This document shows, in pieces, positions 60,600-64,000 of a stretch of 64,000 nucleotides of DNA (positions are counted from its first letter, which is position 1; each line of letters starts with the position of its first letter). The position numbers and the translations under genes are program-made. Below the pieces are notes generated by a model that saw nothing but the letters and a program-made list of their open reading frames with translations, ran no database searches and was not told where the DNA came from. Origin of the DNA: Rheum nobile (taxonomy: Eukaryota; Streptophyta; Magnoliopsida; Caryophyllales; Polygonaceae); assembly GCA_027886185.1 (NCBI GenBank), contig WOAB01000583.1, positions 1,674,001 to 1,738,000 on the forward strand. The letters are read 5' to 3'.

Positions 60600-60858
60600 G
60601 ATACATTTCCCTATTAGGTAGGGTTTAGGGTATACAACTATATACAACAACTGGTTATTAGCTGTCAAACACATTGCCTTTTCACTATATAAGAAGCATT
60701 AGAGTTGTTTGTTCACTACAACAATTCCAACACAAGCGGCGCCTACAGATACACTTTTGGGTAAGCTTCTTCTTCCAGTTTCTATCGATTTAGTAACCCT
60801 AATTTTTGTTATTAATGGATTTATAATATTTGTAGGAAACCAAACACTACAACAAATA

Positions 60859-61430
60859 ATGGCATCTTCATCCAAATCATCAACAAACGCAGATAGGCTA
60901 TGCTATTGTAATTTGAAAGTTGTTGTCCGGACTTGGGATTTGCAGTGGAACTACGAAAGGAGGTATTGGGGATGCCCAAAAGTGGGGTGTCGTTTCAGGG
61001 AGTGGATTGATCCAATGTACGAGGATATGACACACGCGGTTATTCGACAACAATGGCAGGAGAAACAAGATCTTGTTAAAGATTTTGATAACATTCGTAG
61101 GTATAACTTCAATCTATTAAATGATGTACATCGTAGGTGATTAATGTCGTATCTTTTGTGTAATGTTGTTTATGTACTATCAACCTTTGTAGGGAGCAAG
61201 CAAATTTAGCAAACCAGAGATATCATATGAAGCGAACGTTCACTAGAGACTACCCTAATTTCTTCAAACGGCAATGTCATATCTTTTCTCTAATTTGTTC
61301 TAAGTTTATGATCAATTTGTATTGTTTTCTGTATTGTGTGCTAAACGTGGTTGTAGTCAATTTGGGTTATGAACAATTTGTATTGTCTTCTATGTTGATG
61401 ATCATTTTGTATTGTTCTTATAAAGATTAA
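60859..61430 (+). CDS. GRF-type zinc finger protein inside the MULE
   Basis: Exons are 60859-61136 and 61193-61430 (GT-AG, phases agree), giving 171 residues. A 5' UTR intron is likely at about 60761-60835 (GGGTAAGC...TTTGTAG). The GRF zinc finger is near residues 13-50: CYCNLKVVVRTWDLQWNYER, then RYWGCPKVGCRFREW. It has the C-x-C pair, the YWGCP core and the last Cys followed by EW. A short charged helix follows, then a C-terminal hydrophobic stretch (LYCFLYCVLNVVVVNLG) that may be a membrane anchor. GRF fingers bind single-stranded nucleic acid in other proteins. The role here is unknown. The ATG at 60859 is preferred over an upstream one at 60709 because of the UTR intron. It has no lesions, unlike the transposase. 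Confidence 0.72.
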
Positions 61431-61519
61431 TACAAGTTGGGTTACACAATGGGTGTAGCCCTCCCTTAATAAGCGAATTGTAAAACTCAAACGCTAAACC
61501 AGAGATATCATATGAAGCG
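61211..61519 (+). repeat. 24-bp direct repeat in and after the GRF gene
   Basis: AAACCAGAGATATCATATGA plus AGCG occurs at 61211-61234 inside GRF exon 2 and again at 61496-61519 downstream. It looks like a partial duplication of the exon. Confidence 0.8.
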
Positions 61520-61584
61520 GCCCAGTGGCTCGATCGAGAACTTTACATTGGAAGGGCAGAAGACCGAAATAAGCGAAAAAAGAG

Positions 61585-61757
61585 GTCTACTTAACGTGGA
61601 GACACTCTTCTCACGTTAAGTATGAACCTCTTCCTATGGAGACACTTCACGTAACGTGTGGGACATGTCCACACATTACGTGATGCATGGCTCCACACGT
61701 AACGTGTGGACATGTCCTACACGTTACGTGGTGTATGGCTCCACACGTAACGTGTGG
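61585..61757. repeat. ACGT-palindrome cluster 3 (about seven sites)
   Basis: Sites include CCACACGTAACGTGTGG at about 61693-61709 and again at 61741-61757. Variants such as TCACGTAACGTGTGG, CCACACATTACGTGATG and CTACACGTTACGTGGTG lie between them. GGACATGTCC linkers separate several. It abuts the right terminal repeat, so it is subterminal. Confidence 0.85.
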
Positions 61758-61807
61758 AGCCTATGCGTTAAACAGCAAAAATGCCTATGCGCTAAAAAGT
61801 AAACGGG

Positions 61808-62109
61808 TAAAAAAACACAATTTACTTAATTTTCATAAGCATAAATGTACACGAATGATTTTAACAACAATATAATTATGGTTGCTTCTAATAGAATCGG
61901 GAGATACTTATTTGGGTTTGATTGCCCATATCCTTCTCATTGATTCTTCAAAATCTCTCTATTATATAGAAAATGAATGTTTGAAAATAAGGTTCATTAG
62001 TACCGATTCTCCCCTATTTAAAATGCACAATACTTATTACTTAAACTCCACATATATATTACCGATCGCTATATATATATGAGAAGCGAGAAAACATAGA
62101 TTCAGAAAA
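61808..62109. other. Right flank of the MULE and probable promoter of the small peptide gene
   Basis: TAAAAAAA at 61808-61815 is the right target duplication. TATATATATA at 62063-62080 could be a TATA region 30-50 bases before the ATG at 62110. Nothing else is supported. Confidence 0.4.
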
Positions 62110-62361
62110 ATGGGTGTCAAGTCCATCTCAGCAACTTCACTCATAGCACTCGTATGCATTGCTCTCCTTCTAACCTCAGGTACCTACGCACTCTATTAAT
62201 TGTGTTGCATAATTAATTAGCTTTTGCAAGTCTATTAATTAGTAATTACTATGTTATAAACAATTTTAATTAATGTTGGGTTGAATAAATATATAGGGGA
62301 AGCATTTGAGAGTAAGGTGGGGACAATTGTGTGCGATGAAGGAATTGTGTCCTTTAATTAA
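62110..62361 (+). CDS. Possible small secreted peptide (two exons, maybe truncated)
   Basis: Exon 1 (62110-62179) encodes a clear signal peptide: MGVKS, then a hydrophobic core (LIALVCIALLLTS). It ends at a donor CAG/GTACC. An acceptor TATATAG at 62290-62296 starts exon 2 (62297-62361), giving 44 residues ending ...VGTIVCDEGIVSFN with one Cys after the signal. Another frame of exon 2 stays open to about 62463 and holds two more Cys (LCPLIKC), so a small indel may have shortened a cysteine-containing peptide. I cannot name a family. Confidence 0.4.
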
Positions 62362-62554
62362 ATGTGCAATTACTGATCATGAAGTGGGACCATTTATGGA
62401 GATATTTAATCCGATGATTTTAGGTAGTCATAGTGCTTTGCTAGAAGCCAACTATGATTTATAGACTATATGTTATAAAGTATGTCATAAAGTCTATTGC
62501 TATTATTACCGGGTCCTACGAGGTCACACCCTTAGAGTTTGGACTGGATCAGGT
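62362..62554. other. Left flank of the next LTR
   Basis: 62471-62554 (TGTTATAAAGTATG...GGTCACACCC) may belong to the LTR if its true start is TGTT at 62471 rather than 62555. No gene. Confidence 0.4.
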
Positions 62555-63023
62555 TGTTGGGAGACATATTATATAAAGTATATGATATAAAGTTATATAG
62601 GATATAACTTGGGAGATAAGGATTGTTAATAATAAAGTGTTATTATTAATAATAAAAGAAATACTTATTTGAGGAAATAAGATATCTACACATGGCAATA
62701 TAAAAGGAGGGCTTTTAGGAAAAGCCCATAACCCTAATTCACACCAAGAGTACGGTTGCCACCATCTCCCAAATCTCTCTTGTTCGCCTTGGATCCTCGC
62801 TCTAGCAACCGAGTCCTAGGTGATCCAGATTCAAGCTCGGGTGGACCAAGTAGAGGAGTCACACGTGAGGCTCTATTCTCTCTATTCCAGCAGATTGAAA
62901 CACGCATCAAGAGGTATTTGATTCTTCCTATCTATGATCTATTTGGTTTATGCATGAGATCCTTGGTTAGATGTTAGGAAAACGTTTCCTGAAATTCCGC
63001 TTTACGCATCTAAAATCCCAACA
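62555..63023 (+). repeat. 5' LTR of a retrotransposon that leaves the window
   Basis: It starts TGTTGGGA and ends TCCCAACA, a perfect 8-bp inverted repeat. TGGTATCAGTTG follows one base later, a primer site whose first nine bases match the initiator-tRNA-Met type. An outer start at 62471 is possible. The second LTR is off the window. Confidence 0.75.
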
Positions 63024-63024
63024 G

Positions 63025-63036
63025 TGGTATCAGTTG
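63025..63036 (+). other. Primer binding site TGGTATCAGTTG
   Basis: TGGTATCAG matches the initiator-tRNA-Met primer site, and the last bases differ from the usual AGC. It follows the LTR end by one base. Confidence 0.65.
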
Positions 63037-64000
63037 CCTCTTGCATAAATTGATTACATCAAGTTTAGAATTCTATGTTTTGATGCATGTTCATAATTGT
63101 CTTAATTCAAATTAAGTGATAAATTGATATATAGGTTAATTTGCATGATTAAAATTCTGATTTTAATTGATTGGATTAAGTAAGGTTGAAGAACTTTATG
63201 AACATATATGCATGTAAAATTGATCTACCCATACTTGATTCATGTGATTTAATTATGCAAGAGATATGATTTTCATAAGATGAATCAACTACCCAAATTC
63301 TGATTTTTATCTAATTGTTCGACATCTTCGATGGCTGATTTCATAAGATGATATTCTGCTTTCAATTGTTCCTGCAGTGTTGGTCAGCTTTCCAGAATTG
63401 ATTTTAATAAGATATCATATCTACTTGATTTTATAAGATATCTGCTTTCAATTGTTAAATGCGGCATGTTAACTGTTTTCAATAAGAAATCATATCTACT
63501 TTATTTCAATAAGATGATTCTATGCTTTACATTGTTAACTGCGGTATGTCCTGCTTTAAGGAATTGTACGGCTCTCCTGCAGTGGCTGGTTCAGGCCGGA
63601 CCCGGGTCGGCCCGCAGGGGCTGCGTGGTTCGGTGGGAGCGGGTTGGTCCGGGTTTGACTCGGTCCGGTTGGGTAGATTTGGCATTTTAGGATTATTTCC
63701 TAAACTATAAGATAAGATCTTATTCACCTAATTGGATAATATTTGATATTATCTAAATTACATAATTTTCTAAAAGTTGTTAGGATAGATTCCCACTAGA
63801 TTTAGACAAGATATTTGATATCTTATCTTGTTTATGCATATCTTATCCAATAATGCATTTTAATAATTAATTATGATTACTTCTATATATTACTTTTAAT
63901 TTGAATTAAGAATTTGATATTAAATTATTTATGTCATGAGATGATTTATTTCATTTAATATGGTTTTATTTAAATTAGTTAAATTAGTTATTACTATTAA
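63037..64000 (+). other. Internal start of the right-edge retrotransposon
   Basis: Nearly 1 kb with no gag frame. It contains repeated TTTCATAAGATG / TTTTAATAAGATATC phrases (63270-63520) and a G/C-rich stretch at 63570-63680. A long untranslated leader or a non-autonomous element would explain it. Confidence 0.45.

Larger units (their letters stand above)
57002..61807. mobile_element. MULE (Mutator-like) transposon carrying a GRF zinc finger gene, 4806 bp
   Basis: The ends are imperfect terminal inverted repeats of about 50 bp: TTTTTTAACGCATAGACAAA on the left against TTTTTAGCGCATAGGCATTT on the complement of the right, both continuing to GCATAGGCTCC. TAAAAAAA occurs on both sides (56994-57001 and 61808-61815), so an 8- to 9-bp duplication fits Mutator. 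Inside are a minus-strand MURA/FAR1-like transposase pseudogene, a plus-strand GRF zinc finger gene, and three clusters of an ACGT palindrome. Confidence 0.85.

Overview
This is a plant nuclear window, most likely from a eudicot. Spliced genes have GT-AG introns and AT-rich intergenic DNA. There is a plant-type PPR gene, a SIP1/ASIL-type trihelix gene, a SEC14 lipid-transfer gene, a nuclear tRNA-Gly, and plant families of Copia, L1-type LINE, MULE, hAT and Stowaway-like elements. I cannot fix the species.

Layout. 1-18592 is a nest of three Copia elements. An old minus-strand element (5' LTR near 18104-18592, pol running off the left edge) was hit twice in its reverse transcriptase/RNase H region by one younger family. 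One insertion is a complete plus-strand copy at 3625-14178 with a TAATG target duplication. The other is a minus-strand copy that starts at 2742 and leaves the window. The younger family has Sirevirus-like traits: long LTRs, a third ORF after pol and several polypurine tracts. 18593-24001 holds a fourth, decayed Copia element with a 3' LTR only.

24861-34724 is the genic island: a three-exon PPR gene (+), tRNA-Gly(GCC) (+), a single-exon trihelix transcription factor (-) and a 13-exon SEC14/CRAL-TRIO phospholipid-transfer gene (-). All appear intact, although the last exon of the SEC14 gene is uncertain.

35500-47690 is AT-rich and free of convincing genes but full of small mobile elements with readable boundaries. 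These are a Stowaway-like element split by a truncated LINE (9-bp duplication CACATATTG), a Mutator-type foldback (9-bp duplication TTATATTTT), a hAT-type element (8-bp duplication GTGTCAAC), a 23-bp minisatellite flanked by inverted arms, and a 119-nt near-perfect hairpin that resembles a MIRNA precursor.

47694-56764 is an L1-type LINE with ORF1, endonuclease, RT and a C-terminal RNase H. It is split by a 2.5-kb LTR-like insertion that itself carries a Stowaway-like element. 57002-61807 is a MULE with a decayed FAR1/MURA-like transposase, an apparently intact GRF-type zinc finger gene, and 16 or so copies of a 15-bp ACGT-core palindrome. 62110-62361 may encode a tiny secreted peptide. 62555-63023 is the 5' LTR of another retrotransposon that leaves the window on the right.

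The cellular genes look like unrelated neighbours. The clearest multi-part system is the MULE with its transposase, GRF gene and palindrome clusters.
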